The position numbers were made by a program, and so were the translations under genes. Below the pieces are notes generated by a model. It searched no databases and had not been told where the DNA came from. It was given only the letters and a program-made list of their open reading frames with translations. This document shows, one piece after another, positions 14,347 through 22,360 of a DNA stretch of 22,638 nucleotides. The stretch is taken from NCBI GenBank assembly GCA_002404895.1, contig DHKO01000056.1, positions 1-22,638 on the forward strand, read 5' to 3'. The DNA comes from Treponema sp. UBA4692 (lineage in GTDB: Bacteria; Spirochaetota; Spirochaetia; Treponematales; Treponemataceae). How positions within the stretch are numbered: position 1 is the stretch's first letter; each line of letters opens with the position of its first letter.

Positions 14347-15897
14347 TTATTTTCCTATTCTTCTTAAATCGTTTTGCAGAAGCCGGCTTTCAGGATTTTG
14401 TTTCAGCGCGTTTTTTAAGATTTCTGCGGCTTCATCGTATTTTCTCGCATTCACAAGCGGAACAATCTGGTTGTGAACGCCTGCCGCGTGATTTTGAAGG
14501 CAAGCATTTTTCGCGCTTTTCAGATAAGAGCTTAAAGGAAGCGAAGCAAGCCCCTCATCGCAAATTTCGGCGGCTTTCAGAAAATTTTCCGCGTTAAAAT
14601 CCGAGGCAAGTTTTTTAGACCAAAGCGACTCTTCGAGTTTTTCAAGATTTGCCCGGAATTTGGAGTCCGACTGCGCAAAAGAGCTTTTTCTCGCGTTTTG
14701 AACATACAAAATTCCATCGTCTGGCGAAAGATTCTGAGCCTCATAAATCGTCTGGCTTTCAAAAATCATCTTGCTGATTTCAGAAACTGTTTTTGATTTT
14801 AAATTCGCAGAGCGTTTTTCAAGATTCGCCTTTGCAGCTTCAAATTCTCCGCGGTTGCATTTTTCCGCCGCAGAATTGTAAGCGACATCGTTGTATTGAG
14901 ACAAAAGATATTCTGTTTTTCCGTAGCGTTCAAAAATTTCGTCAAGAAAATCAAGGCCGGTTTCAGAAGCATTTTTCTTGTCTGCGTAAACCGCAAAATT
15001 TCCGGCGACTGTGTCAAAATCTTTTCTTGCGTCGTCTTTTTCTTTTGAGACAAAAGTGTAAGCCGAAGCCGCAAGCGGAACAGATGAGACATAATCATCT
15101 TTTTCATTGAAATCCGCGCAGAGATTTTTTGCGACAAGAGTTACAGCGCGCCTTTTTGAAATTTCGTGGCGGTTTGAATAGTAATTTCGAGGAACAGTCG
15201 CGTATCTCGTTGAAGATGAATTTGACGGAACAGCTTTTTTTGAGCCGGGATTGAAGCCGTAAGGATTTGTTGTCTCAACATCGATTTTTCTTCCGTCCGA
15301 AAGATAAAGCGTAACAAAAGCGTGCCTTGAAGTCTCCTGAACACGCGCGTCAAGACCAAAATCAGAAGCAAGCGCAAGATACAAAAGCGACGATGAAACG
15401 CAATTGTAGCTTCCGTTCAAAAGCATTGTGTCAACTTTTGTCTGCTTTAAGGCGTAGCGGCTCAAAACTTTCTCGTACATCAAAGTCAAAATCGCCTCGC
15501 CCCGCGCTTCCTCGCCGAGCTTCAAGATTTCTTTTTCCTCGCAATAATTTTTCAAATCTTCATAAACAGAAACCGACTTGCTGAAATTTTCAGATTTTTC
15601 ATCGCAAAGACCAAAATAAAGAGAAAAGCGGATTATCTGGATTCCGTTCAAGTTTTCCTCTGAAAAAATGTTTCCGTCAGAATCACGGATTACAAAAAGC
15701 TCGCTCACCTGCGGAACGAAAACCGCATTTGAAGAAACTGAACTTGAAGGAACCGCGCTTGAAGACGCAGCGGCAAAAACAGCGGCTGAAAAACAAGCAA
15801 AAACGAAGGCAAAAATCAGGTTTTTCAGAGCGAACCGCTGGCAGAAAATCAAAAATACCGGCTGAATTTTTTCAAAAAATGAAAAAGTTTTTCTCAT
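14347..15897 (-). CDS. Exported transglutaminase-like protein
   Basis: The 516-residue protein has an N-terminal hydrophobic segment (about 27-43, ending FAAASSS), so it is probably exported, followed by a Ser/Ala-rich linker. The central part has a transglutaminase/papain-like triad: C166 in SYNCVSSS, H192 in TSRHAFV and D206 in KIDVETTNPYG. The rest (about 320-516) is helical and charged; the last part (NARKYDEAAEILKNALKQNP) looks like a tetratricopeptide repeat. Such domains act as peptidases or cross-linking enzymes; which one, and on what, is unknown. AGAGG lies 7 nt before the ATG and a strong promoter lies upstream. It is monocistronic. Confidence 0.78.
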   Translation of the reverse strand: MRKTFSFFEKIQPVFLIFCQRFALKNLIFAFVFACFSAAVFAAASSSAVPSSSVSSNAVFVPQVSELFVIRDSDGNIFSEENLNGIQIIRFSLYFGLCDEKSENFSKSVSVYEDLKNYCEEKEILKLGEEARGEAILTLMYEKVLSRYALKQTKVDTMLLNGSYNCVSSSLLYLALASDFGLDARVQETSRHAFVTLYLSDGRKIDVETTNPYGFNPGSKKAVPSNSSSTRYATVPRNYYSNRHEISKRRAVTLVAKNLCADFNEKDDYVSSVPLAASAYTFVSKEKDDARKDFDTVAGNFAVYADKKNASETGLDFLDEIFERYGKTEYLLSQYNDVAYNSAAEKCNRGEFEAAKANLEKRSANLKSKTVSEISKMIFESQTIYEAQNLSPDDGILYVQNARKSSFAQSDSKFRANLEKLEESLWSKKLASDFNAENFLKAAEICDEGLASLPLSSYLKSAKNACLQNHAAGVHNQIVPLVNARKYDEAAEILKNALKQNPESRLLQNDLRRIGK

Positions 15898-15938
15898 AAA
15901 ATTTCCTCTTAAAATCTAAAAGCACAACAACGAAATGA

Positions 15939-15967
15939 ATTATAAGTTACAAATTGTCATTTATCAA
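15939..15967 (-). promoter_or_regulatory. Promoter of the transglutaminase-like gene
   Basis: On the minus strand TTGATA (15967-15962), exactly 17 bp, TATAAT (15944-15939). This is one of the two best sigma70 matches in the window. Predicted leader of about 34 nt with a normal Shine-Dalgarno. Confidence 0.75.
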
Positions 15968-16104
15968 GATATATGAAAACGAAATGATATTTTTAGAAAA
16001 CAACGGAATGAAATCTTCGTTTTTTATATATTCCGAAACAGGGATTTTTTCTTCCAGCCTTGAATTCGGAAATTACAAACAAAAGCGTCATATTTTTCCC
16101 GTAA

Positions 16105-16133
16105 TTGAAACAACGTTTTAAATTCATTAGAAT
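16105..16133 (+). promoter_or_regulatory. Promoter of asnS
   Basis: TTGAAA (16105-16110), exactly 17 bp, TAGAAT (16128-16133). The asnS ATG follows only 9 nt after the -10 box, which leaves a leader of about 3 nt and no room for a Shine-Dalgarno. Confidence 0.7.
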
Positions 16134-16142
16134 GTCCGAATT

Positions 16143-17591
16143 ATGAAAACAGAACTTATCAAAGATATTCTTACTTCCGCGCCCGACGGACGCACTGTTA
16201 CTGTCTGCGGATGGGTACGCACAATCCGCGACTCAAAGAATCTCGTTTTTATTCAAGTGAACGACGGTTCTTGCTTTGCTTCAATCCAGCTTACTTTTGA
16301 CCGCTCTAATCCTTCAAATCCGAATAATTCAGAAAATATTGAGAACGCCCTAAAAAATCTTTCAACAGGAGCGTCTCTTAAAGCAACAGGAAAGCTCATT
16401 GAGTCTCCTGCTTCCGGCCAGTCTGTGGAAGTTAATCTTGAAACTCTCATCGTCTTGGGAAAATGTCCTTCAGACTATCCGATTCAGAAAAAAGCCGCGA
16501 CAATGGAATTCTTGCGTGAGAATGCTCACTTGCGCGCGCGCACAAACACTTTCGGAGCTGTTTTCCGCATGAGAAGCCAGATGGCTTTCGCGCTTCACAC
16601 TTTCTTTCAGGAGCGCGGTTTCTACTATATAAATACGCCAGAAATCACCTGCTCGGACGCTGAAGGCGCGGGCGAAATGTTCCAGATTACAACACTTTCA
16701 ATGGAAAAGCTCGCTGAGATTGCCGTTGAAAAAGGCGCGAACGGAATGAAAAAAGAAGACGCGCTTAAGCTCGTGAACTACAACAAGGACTTTTTCGGGA
16801 AAAAAGCGAACCTTACAGTTTCAGGACAGCTCGAGGCGGAAACTTTGGCTACAGCGCTCGGCCGTGTCTACACTTTCGGACCGACTTTCCGCGCTGAAAA
16901 CTCGAACACAACCCGCCACTTGGCAGAATTCTGGATGTGCGAGCCTGAAATGGCTTTCTTCGACCTTGAAGACGACATGGACATTCAGGAAGAATTCATC
17001 AAATATCTTTTGAACTGGGCTTTGACAAAATGCACTGCCGACATGGAATTCTTCAACAAGAGAATCCAGCCGGGCGTAATCGACACTTTGCGCCACGTTG
17101 TCGAAACTCCGTTCAAGCGCGTTTCATACACTGAGGCTGTAGCCGAACTTGAAAAACATGCTGACGACTTTGAATTCAAGCCTTACTGGGGCTGCGACTT
17201 GGCGACCGAGCACGAGCGTTATCTCACAGAAAAAATCTACAAATGCCCGGTTATGGTTTACAACTATCCGAAAGAAATCAAGGCTTTCTACATGAAGGCG
17301 AACGACGACGGAAAAACCGTAAAGGCAGTTGACGTTCTTGTTCCAGGACTCGGCGAGATTATCGGCGGCTCAGAGCGCGAAAACGACTACGACAAGCTTT
17401 TGGCGAGAATCAAGGAGCTTGGTCTCCGCGAGGAAGATTACGACTGGTACTTGGACTTGCGAAAATTCGGAAGCGTTCCTCATGCCGGATTCGGACTCGG
17501 ATTCGAGCGTCTCTTGCTTTACGTTACAGGAATGCAGAACATACGCGATGTAATTCCCTTCCCGCGCGCGCCAAAGCTCGCAGATTTCTAA
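16143..17591 (+). CDS. asnS: Asparagine--tRNA ligase
   Basis: The 482-residue class II synthetase charges tRNA-Asn with asparagine. The N-terminal OB-fold anticodon-binding domain (about 15-105) includes VCGWVRTIRDSKNLVFIQVNDGS. Motif 2 is near 245-265 (FRAENSNTTRHLAEFWMCEPEM). GEIIGGSERENDYD and the C-terminal motif 3 (GFGLGFERLLLYVTG, about 448-462), followed by NIRDVIPFPRAP, are typical of AsnRS rather than AspRS. The start at 16143 gives the normal family N-terminus, so the lack of a Shine-Dalgarno is not a start-choice error. Codon use looks optimised for high expression (few rare codons), unlike the neighbouring exported proteins. Confidence 0.96.
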   Translation: MKTELIKDILTSAPDGRTVTVCGWVRTIRDSKNLVFIQVNDGSCFASIQLTFDRSNPSNPNNSENIENALKNLSTGASLKATGKLIESPASGQSVEVNLETLIVLGKCPSDYPIQKKAATMEFLRENAHLRARTNTFGAVFRMRSQMAFALHTFFQERGFYYINTPEITCSDAEGAGEMFQITTLSMEKLAEIAVEKGANGMKKEDALKLVNYNKDFFGKKANLTVSGQLEAETLATALGRVYTFGPTFRAENSNTTRHLAEFWMCEPEMAFFDLEDDMDIQEEFIKYLLNWALTKCTADMEFFNKRIQPGVIDTLRHVVETPFKRVSYTEAVAELEKHADDFEFKPYWGCDLATEHERYLTEKIYKCPVMVYNYPKEIKAFYMKANDDGKTVKAVDVLVPGLGEIIGGSERENDYDKLLARIKELGLREEDYDWYLDLRKFGSVPHAGFGLGFERLLLYVTGMQNIRDVIPFPRAPKLADF

Positions 17592-17616
17592 AATTCGATT
17601 TCTGCAGAACTTTTTG

Positions 17617-18942
17617 ATGAAAAAACGGGCAATAACGCTACTTACAATAGCGCAAAGCTTATTTCTCAACCTGAAGCTGTTTTTCCAGAACGGACTGTTG
17701 AGTTATTCAAGCGCGTGCTCGTTTGACTTGATTTTTTCAGTTATCCCCGTGCTGCTGATGATTGTTCTGATTGCAGTGCGGGTTTTTCATGCCTCGCCAG
17801 AACTTCTTTCTTCTATATATAATGCGATTCCGGAAATTCAAAAATATTTTGACACTTCGCGCGTGATTTCAGAATTCCAGAACATAAAATCTTTCAGCAC
17901 GCTCGAAGCCGTTCTTGTCTTTTTTATCGTCTGGATGGCGCGACGCCTTTTCGCCTCGGTTTTTGCCGCTCTAAGAAACATTTTTCACGACCAGCAAAAA
18001 AGACGCGAACTTTTCAATCAGATTCTGGTTTTCGTGTTCGAGATGATTTTTGTCTCAATTGTCGTCTCGTTCATCTTCGCCTATATGTCTGTCAGGACGA
18101 TTCTGAAAATGCCATTTTTCCAGCGTTTTCCGCAGCTCGACTTTATTTTTTCAAGCAGCATTGACGGCAAAGACCTTTCCTTGATCTCAAACATTCTGCT
18201 TTTTGTGATAATCACGCTTGTCTACAAAATCGCAAGCGGAACAAAGCCGAAATTATCGCTGTGCCTGGGAGTCGGTTTTCTCTGCACGGCGAGCTTCTGG
18301 ATTTTCAGGACGGTTCTTCACTTGTTTATAAACGTGAGCCGCTACAATCTGATTTACGGCGTTCTTGGAAATGTGATTATCCTTTTGATGGACGTTTTCT
18401 TTTTCTTTATGTTTTTTCTATTTTTCGCGCAATATATTTTTGTCTGCCAATTTTTTGATGAGCTTCTGCTCGGCGAGCTTTATCTTCTGCCAAAAAAGGA
18501 AGAAGCGACATTTGCGGGAAAACTCAAGCGAAAACTTTTTATCAGGCCGGACTTTCTTCTTGCGAATCCGCTTTCACTTGCAAATCTAAAATCCGGGGAA
18601 AAACTTTACGAGGACGGAGACAAGGACACTTTCGCGTATTACGTTCTTCAAGGCGCGGTGAAAGTTGCGCGCTCAGAATACGACGAGGAAAAAATCCATC
18701 TGCGCGGAGATTTTTTTGGAGAGCTTAACTGCGTGCTTTTCAAGCCGAGAACCTCGACTGCGACTGCCGTAACCGAAAGCAAAGTTGTGAAAATCAGAGG
18801 AAAAACTTTCAGATTTCTCGTGAACTCAAACCCGGACGTTGCGCAGAAAGTTCTTCAGGAGCTTAGCGAGTATCTTTCAATGCTCAGCACAAAAACGCCG
18901 CCGAAGCAGACTCGTAAAACGGAACAAATTTCAATTTCTTAG
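17617..18942 (+). CDS. YihY/BrkB-family membrane protein fused to a cyclic-nucleotide-binding-like domain
   Basis: The 441-residue protein has two parts. Residues about 1-290 are a polytopic membrane region with roughly six hydrophobic helices and the YihY pattern (LSYSSACSFDLIFSVIPVLLM near 28-48, then SRYNLIYGVLGNVIILLM further on). Residues about 310-425 resemble a cNMP-binding domain: a beta-roll with FFGELNCVLFKPRTSTATAV, where the GEL glutamate and the PRTS arginine occupy the phosphate-binding-cassette positions. Function is unknown; the C-terminal part suggests ligand control of the membrane part. I chose the ATG at 17617; a TTG one codon earlier is also possible. No clear Shine-Dalgarno. 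It starts 25 bp after asnS and may be co-transcribed with it. Confidence 0.83.
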   Translation: MKKRAITLLTIAQSLFLNLKLFFQNGLLSYSSACSFDLIFSVIPVLLMIVLIAVRVFHASPELLSSIYNAIPEIQKYFDTSRVISEFQNIKSFSTLEAVLVFFIVWMARRLFASVFAALRNIFHDQQKRRELFNQILVFVFEMIFVSIVVSFIFAYMSVRTILKMPFFQRFPQLDFIFSSSIDGKDLSLISNILLFVIITLVYKIASGTKPKLSLCLGVGFLCTASFWIFRTVLHLFINVSRYNLIYGVLGNVIILLMDVFFFFMFFLFFAQYIFVCQFFDELLLGELYLLPKKEEATFAGKLKRKLFIRPDFLLANPLSLANLKSGEKLYEDGDKDTFAYYVLQGAVKVARSEYDEEKIHLRGDFFGELNCVLFKPRTSTATAVTESKVVKIRGKTFRFLVNSNPDVAQKVLQELSEYLSMLSTKTPPKQTRKTEQISIS

Positions 18943-18946
18943 ATTA

Positions 18947-18975
18947 TTCACAATTTTCGGGATTTCCAGTAAAGT
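18947..18975 (+). promoter_or_regulatory. Possible promoter of thrH
   Basis: TTCACA (18947-18952), 17 bp, TAAAGT (18970-18975). The predicted leader is about 26 nt, with GGAG before the ATG. Moderate match. Confidence 0.5.
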
Positions 18976-19007
18976 AAAATCAATTTTTAATTAACTGGAG
19001 AATCAAA

Positions 19008-19607
19008 ATGAACGTGATTTGCTTGGATATGGAAGGCGTAATCTGCCCGGAGATTTGGATTGAATTTTCAAAAGTCTCAGGAATTCCTGAGCTGAAACGC
19101 ACAACGCGCGACGAGCCGGACTACGACAAGCTGATGAAATGGCGAATCGGAATCTTGCGCGAGCACAACCTTAAAATCACCGACATTCAGAACGTAATCG
19201 CAAAAATCGACCCGCTTCCGGGCGCAAAAGAATTCTTGGACGAGCTTCGCTCTCTTTCACAGACAATCGTTTTAAGCGACACTTTCGAGGAATTCGCCTC
19301 TCCGCTCATGAAAAAGCTCGGAATGCCGACTCTTTTCTGCAACTCGCTTGAAATTGACAAGGACGGCTTTATCGTGGCGCACAAAATGCGCTGCGCAAAT
19401 TCAAAGCTAACGACAGTAAAAGCGTTGCAGTCAATCGGCTATGACACAATCGCTTTCGGCGACAGCTACAACGACCTTGCGATGATTCAGGCAAGCAAGG
19501 CAGGATTTCTTTTCCGCACGACAGACAAAATCAGGGCGGACTATCCGAACATTCCTGCGTTCACCGAATACAAGGATTTGCTCGAGACGATAAAAAAGGC
19601 TTTGTAA
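19008..19607 (+). CDS. thrH: ThrH-type phosphoserine phosphatase / homoserine phosphotransferase
   Basis: This 199-residue HAD-fold enzyme closely follows the Pseudomonas ThrH pattern as I remember it. Motif I is CLDMEGVICPEIW with D7 and E9 (the family has Glu in place of the second Asp). Then come TTRDEPDYDKLMKWR (32-46), motif II SDTFEEF (89-95) and motif IV FGDSYNDLAM. ThrH removes phosphate from phosphoserine and can move it to homoserine, linking serine and threonine synthesis. CTGGAG lies 8 nt before the ATG. A promoter and a terminator flank it, so it is likely monocistronic. Confidence 0.9.
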   Translation: MNVICLDMEGVICPEIWIEFSKVSGIPELKRTTRDEPDYDKLMKWRIGILREHNLKITDIQNVIAKIDPLPGAKEFLDELRSLSQTIVLSDTFEEFASPLMKKLGMPTLFCNSLEIDKDGFIVAHKMRCANSKLTTVKALQSIGYDTIAFGDSYNDLAMIQASKAGFLFRTTDKIRADYPNIPAFTEYKDLLETIKKAL

Positions 19608-19636
19608 AAATATTTTACATGGGTAAAAATGACAGA

Positions 19637-19679
19637 AAGGATGCGCGCGGATTTTTTCATGCGGAGCATCCTTTTTTTT
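19637..19679 (+). terminator. Rho-independent terminator of thrH
   Basis: AAGGATGC (19637-19644) and GCATCCTT (19666-19673) form an 8-bp stem, with further pairing inside a 21-nt loop, followed by TTTTTT. It lies between the convergent thrH and pseudouridine synthase genes; the T-run favours the plus strand. Confidence 0.82.
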
Positions 19680-19722
19680 GTCCGGTTTCTAAAAAAATCC
19701 GTGCGTTCCGTGTTTTGAAAAG

Positions 19723-20496
19723 TCAGTTTCCAGCCAGAATTTCGATTTCTTCCGCTGTAAGCTCGCGGTATTTTCCGAGAGGAAGAGTCTCGTCGAGCTT
19801 CAAGCCGCCCATAGCGACGCGCTTTAGATAAACGACCTCGTTTCCAAGCTGCGCGAACATTCTTTTTACCTGATGAAACTTTCCCTCGTAGATTGTCAGA
19901 AGGCAATCGGTCTTTGATGATGAATTAGGAAAACTTTTCTCGGCAAATTCAAGCTCGGATGGCTGGCAGGTGAACTCGCTTTCCTTGTCCTCGCGGTCAA
20001 TAAAAAACCCTTTCTTGAAAAGCTCCACATATTCCTGCTTTTTTTCAGGAGAAAGAGAATCGCGGAGCGCGACCGCATAAGTCTTTGAAATATGGTTTTT
20101 CGGAGAAAGAAGCCTGTGCGTAAGCGCGCCGTCGGAAGTCAGAACAAGAAGCCCCTCTGTGTCGATGTCGAGCCGGCCCATGCAGTGCAGGTCGCGCGCG
20201 GAAAAACTGTGCTTCAAAGTGTCGTCAACCAAGTCAAAAACAGTCTCGTGAACGCCGTCCTTGTTCGCGCACACAACGTTCTGGCACTTGTTCATCATAA
20301 TATAGATGTCGCGCTGCAAAGTGATTTTCTCGCCGTCAACAACAAGCTCGTCAGAATCAATGTCGAGCTTTGCCGATGGGTCTGTAACGATTTTTCCGTT
20401 TATAAAGACAATTTGCTCGTGGCAAAGCCGCTTAACATCTTTCCGGCTTCCGAATCCGCGATGTGAAAGAACCTTATCAAGTCGTTCCAAAGTCAT
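19723..20496 (-). CDS. rsuA: 16S rRNA pseudouridine synthase, RsuA/RluB family
   Basis: The 257-residue protein has an N-terminal S4 RNA-binding domain (about 1-60; RLDKVLSHRGFGSRKDVKRL) and a pseudouridine synthase domain. The catalytic aspartate is D110 in MGRLDIDTEGLLVLTSDG. YEGKFHQVKRMFAQLGNEV near 210 is the second family signature and favours the RsuA branch, which modifies U516 of 16S rRNA; RluB/E-type 23S targets cannot be excluded. AGGAT lies at good spacing before the ATG. It stands alone between the thrH terminator and citrate synthase; a 105-bp AT-rich spacer separates it from the latter without a clear terminator. Confidence 0.9.
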   Translation of the reverse strand: MTLERLDKVLSHRGFGSRKDVKRLCHEQIVFINGKIVTDPSAKLDIDSDELVVDGEKITLQRDIYIMMNKCQNVVCANKDGVHETVFDLVDDTLKHSFSARDLHCMGRLDIDTEGLLVLTSDGALTHRLLSPKNHISKTYAVALRDSLSPEKKQEYVELFKKGFFIDREDKESEFTCQPSELEFAEKSFPNSSSKTDCLLTIYEGKFHQVKRMFAQLGNEVVYLKRVAMGGLKLDETLPLGKYRELTAEEIEILAGN

Positions 20497-20601
20497 TTTT
20501 TATCCTATATTATTTTTAAGCAAAAGCAGCCCAACACGAAAGAAATCTTCCACTGCGGCAATCCTAATTTATAATTCTTAATTTAAAATGCTTAATTCAA
20601 A

Positions 20602-21957
20602 CTATTCCCGTTCTTCAATAGGAATATATTTTCTCTCAGGAAGCACATTCTTGTATGCAGGCCGATAAATTCGTCCGCCGGCGATTATTTCCTCGATTCT
20701 GTGGGCAGACCAGCCAGAAATTCTCGAGACCGCAAAAAGAGGCGTGAAAAGGTCGCGCGGAATGTTCAGCATTGAATAGACAAATCCCGAATACAAATCG
20801 ACATTCGCGCAGATTTTTTTCTCGTCGCCGTTTTTCTCGTAAAGCACTTCCGGCCCGATTTTCTCAATCAGACGGTAAAGATTGTACTCGTCTTCCAAGC
20901 CCTTCTCTTTCGCAAGCTTTGCGGCCCTGTCGCGGAGAATCGAAGCGCGCGGATCGTTAATCGTGTAGACAGCGTGCCCAAGTCCGTAAATCAGGCCAGT
21001 TCCGTTGAATGCCTCTTTTCTGACAATCTTTCTAAGATACTCGCGCACCTGAGTCTCGCTCGTCCAGTCTGTAAGATGCTCCTTGATGTCGTCCATCATC
21101 TCCATGACCTGAATGTTCGCGCCGCCGTGCCTGTATCCTTTAAGAGAGCCGACCGCAGCGCCGATTGCAGAGTAAGTGTCGGTATCGGCAGAAGAGACAA
21201 CGTGGACAGTCAAAGAAGAGTTGTTTCCGCCGCCGTGCTCAGCGTGAAGAATCAAAGCCAAGTCAAGAAGCTTCGCTTCATCGTCTGTAAAAGCCTTGTT
21301 GTTCCGGATAAGGCGGAGAATATTTTCCGCAGTTGAAAGCTCCGGAAGCGGATTATGGATATACATCGATTTTCCGTCGTAATAGCGTCTTTTTGCCTGA
21401 TAAGCATAAGCCACAAGCGTTCCAAAACGGCTTATAAGCTCAATGCTCTGACGCAAAATGTTTGAAATTGAGCGGTCCTCAGGATTTTTATCATAAGAAT
21501 ACGAGGCAAGAACTCCACGCGCAAGCTTGTTCATAATGTTTGAAGAAGGCGCTTTCATAATCATATCTTCAGTGAAGTTTGGAGGAAGCGCGCGAAGCTC
21601 GCCCAAGTAAGCCTTGAAATGCTCCAGCTCTGTTTCTGTAGGAAGCTCGCCGAAAAGCAGAAGATAAGCGACCTGCTCGTAGCCGAATGTGTTGTGCGCT
21701 TCGGTGTCTTTTATCAAGTCTTCAACGTTGTATCCGCGGTAGAGAAGTTTGCCTGGAATGGCAATTTTCTTGCCGTCTTTTACTTCATATCCAACAACAT
21801 CGCCAATGCTTGTAAGCCCCACAAGAACACCAGTGCCGTTTGCGTTGCGAAGTCCGCGCTTTACATCGTATTTTGCGTAAAGGCTTTTATCAATTGGATC
21901 ATTTCGCTCGGCTAAAACAGAAAGTCGGCCGATAAACACATTTTCGTTATCAGTCAT
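20602..21957 (-). CDS. gltA: Citrate synthase
   Basis: The 451-residue enzyme condenses oxaloacetate and acetyl-CoA to citrate. The catalytic residues are H277 in YRHGGAN, H328 in GLGHAVYTINDPRA and D387 in ANVDLYSG. H241 in HAEHGGGN and an arginine in SRISGWSAHR are also conserved. It belongs to the longer citrate synthase group found in clostridia and other anaerobes. The start at 21957 has GGAGGTG 6 nt before it; an ATG at 22005 in the same frame has no ribosome site. In a fermentative spirochaete it likely feeds 2-oxoglutarate/glutamate synthesis (inference). The promoter region has repeated TATGCAAT octamers, which suggests regulated expression. Confidence 0.94.
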   Translation of the reverse strand: MTDNENVFIGRLSVLAERNDPIDKSLYAKYDVKRGLRNANGTGVLVGLTSIGDVVGYEVKDGKKIAIPGKLLYRGYNVEDLIKDTEAHNTFGYEQVAYLLLFGELPTETELEHFKAYLGELRALPPNFTEDMIMKAPSSNIMNKLARGVLASYSYDKNPEDRSISNILRQSIELISRFGTLVAYAYQAKRRYYDGKSMYIHNPLPELSTAENILRLIRNNKAFTDDEAKLLDLALILHAEHGGGNNSSLTVHVVSSADTDTYSAIGAAVGSLKGYRHGGANIQVMEMMDDIKEHLTDWTSETQVREYLRKIVRKEAFNGTGLIYGLGHAVYTINDPRASILRDRAAKLAKEKGLEDEYNLYRLIEKIGPEVLYEKNGDEKKICANVDLYSGFVYSMLNIPRDLFTPLFAVSRISGWSAHRIEEIIAGGRIYRPAYKNVLPERKYIPIEERE

Positions 21958-21977
21958 AAGGGCACCTCCACAAGATT

Positions 21978-22067
21978 TATGCAATTTTTTGGATATTTTA
22001 TGCATAAATATGCAATCACTTTTAAGATATTCTAATAATTATACAAAAATCAGTTTTGCTATGCAAT
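21978..22067 (-). promoter_or_regulatory. Citrate synthase promoter with repeated TATGCAAT elements
   Basis: On the minus strand TTGCAT (22066-22061), exactly 17 bp, TATAAT (22043-22038). The plus-strand octamer TATGCAAT occurs at 21978-21985, 22009-22016 and 22060-22067, and palindromic TATGCATA at 21999-22006. One copy covers the -35 box and three lie in the predicted leader of about 74 nt. TGCATA-AA-TATGCA (22001-22014) is a perfect inverted repeat. This looks like an operator cluster. Confidence 0.65.
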
Positions 22068-22090
22068 AATCCGCAGTTTTCAATGCAAAA

Positions 22091-22183
22091 GCAATAGGGA
22101 TAGCAGCCACGCCGAAGGCGTTGCGGAGCGAAGCGCAGCAATGAAATGGCGGATAGCCCGACGGCGAAGCCGGATTGCCCTAA
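22091..22183. repeat. GC-rich structured element with three GAA-loop hairpins
   Basis: Within an AT-rich spacer, this segment has ACGCC-GAA-GGCGT (22109-22121), an imperfect hairpin around GAGC-GAA-GCGC (22127-22137) and CGGC-GAA-GCCG (22162-22172). GGATAGC occurs at 22098-22104 and 22151-22157, each followed by one perfect hairpin. TAGGG (22095-22099) and CCCTA (22178-22182) can close the whole. It looks like a dispersed structured intergenic repeat; no second copy lies in this window. Confidence 0.6.
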
Positions 22184-22360
22184 AAAATCAGAATTTCTCT
22201 TCTATTTTCAACACTTTAAAAAAGTGATAAACTTTCTTCTATTCAAAAATCAGAAAGACAAAACGCAACCTTGAAAAGGTTTCTTTTTTTCTTTCAAACT
22301 TTTTTTCTTCCAAAATCACAAATCTGCGTTCAAATTTTGCGGATAAAACGAGGTCAGAAA
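22184..22360 (+). promoter_or_regulatory. Upstream region of leuS with a terminator-like hairpin
   Basis: CACTTT-AAA-AAAGTG (22212-22226) is a small AT-rich hairpin. AACCTT-GAA-AAGGTT (22268-22282) followed by TCTTTTTTTC resembles a weak plus-strand terminator, perhaps an attenuator. A possible promoter is TTTTCA (22205-22210), 17 bp, TAAACT, but it is poor. No T-box motif was seen. This is the rest of the 403-bp gap between gltA and leuS. Confidence 0.4.

Noticed and set aside
21958..22005. Longer start for citrate synthase at 22005
   Set aside because: GGAGGTG directly precedes the ATG at 21957, and the longer form would use up the ribosome site as coding sequence.
22091..22183. GC-rich hairpin element as a tRNA or other known RNA
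   Set aside because: No cloverleaf, T-loop or acceptor pairing; the hairpins all have 3-nt GAA loops.
22184..22360. T-box riboswitch upstream of leuS
   Set aside because: No T-box consensus or specifier loop could be found; only a weak AT-rich hairpin with a T-run is present.
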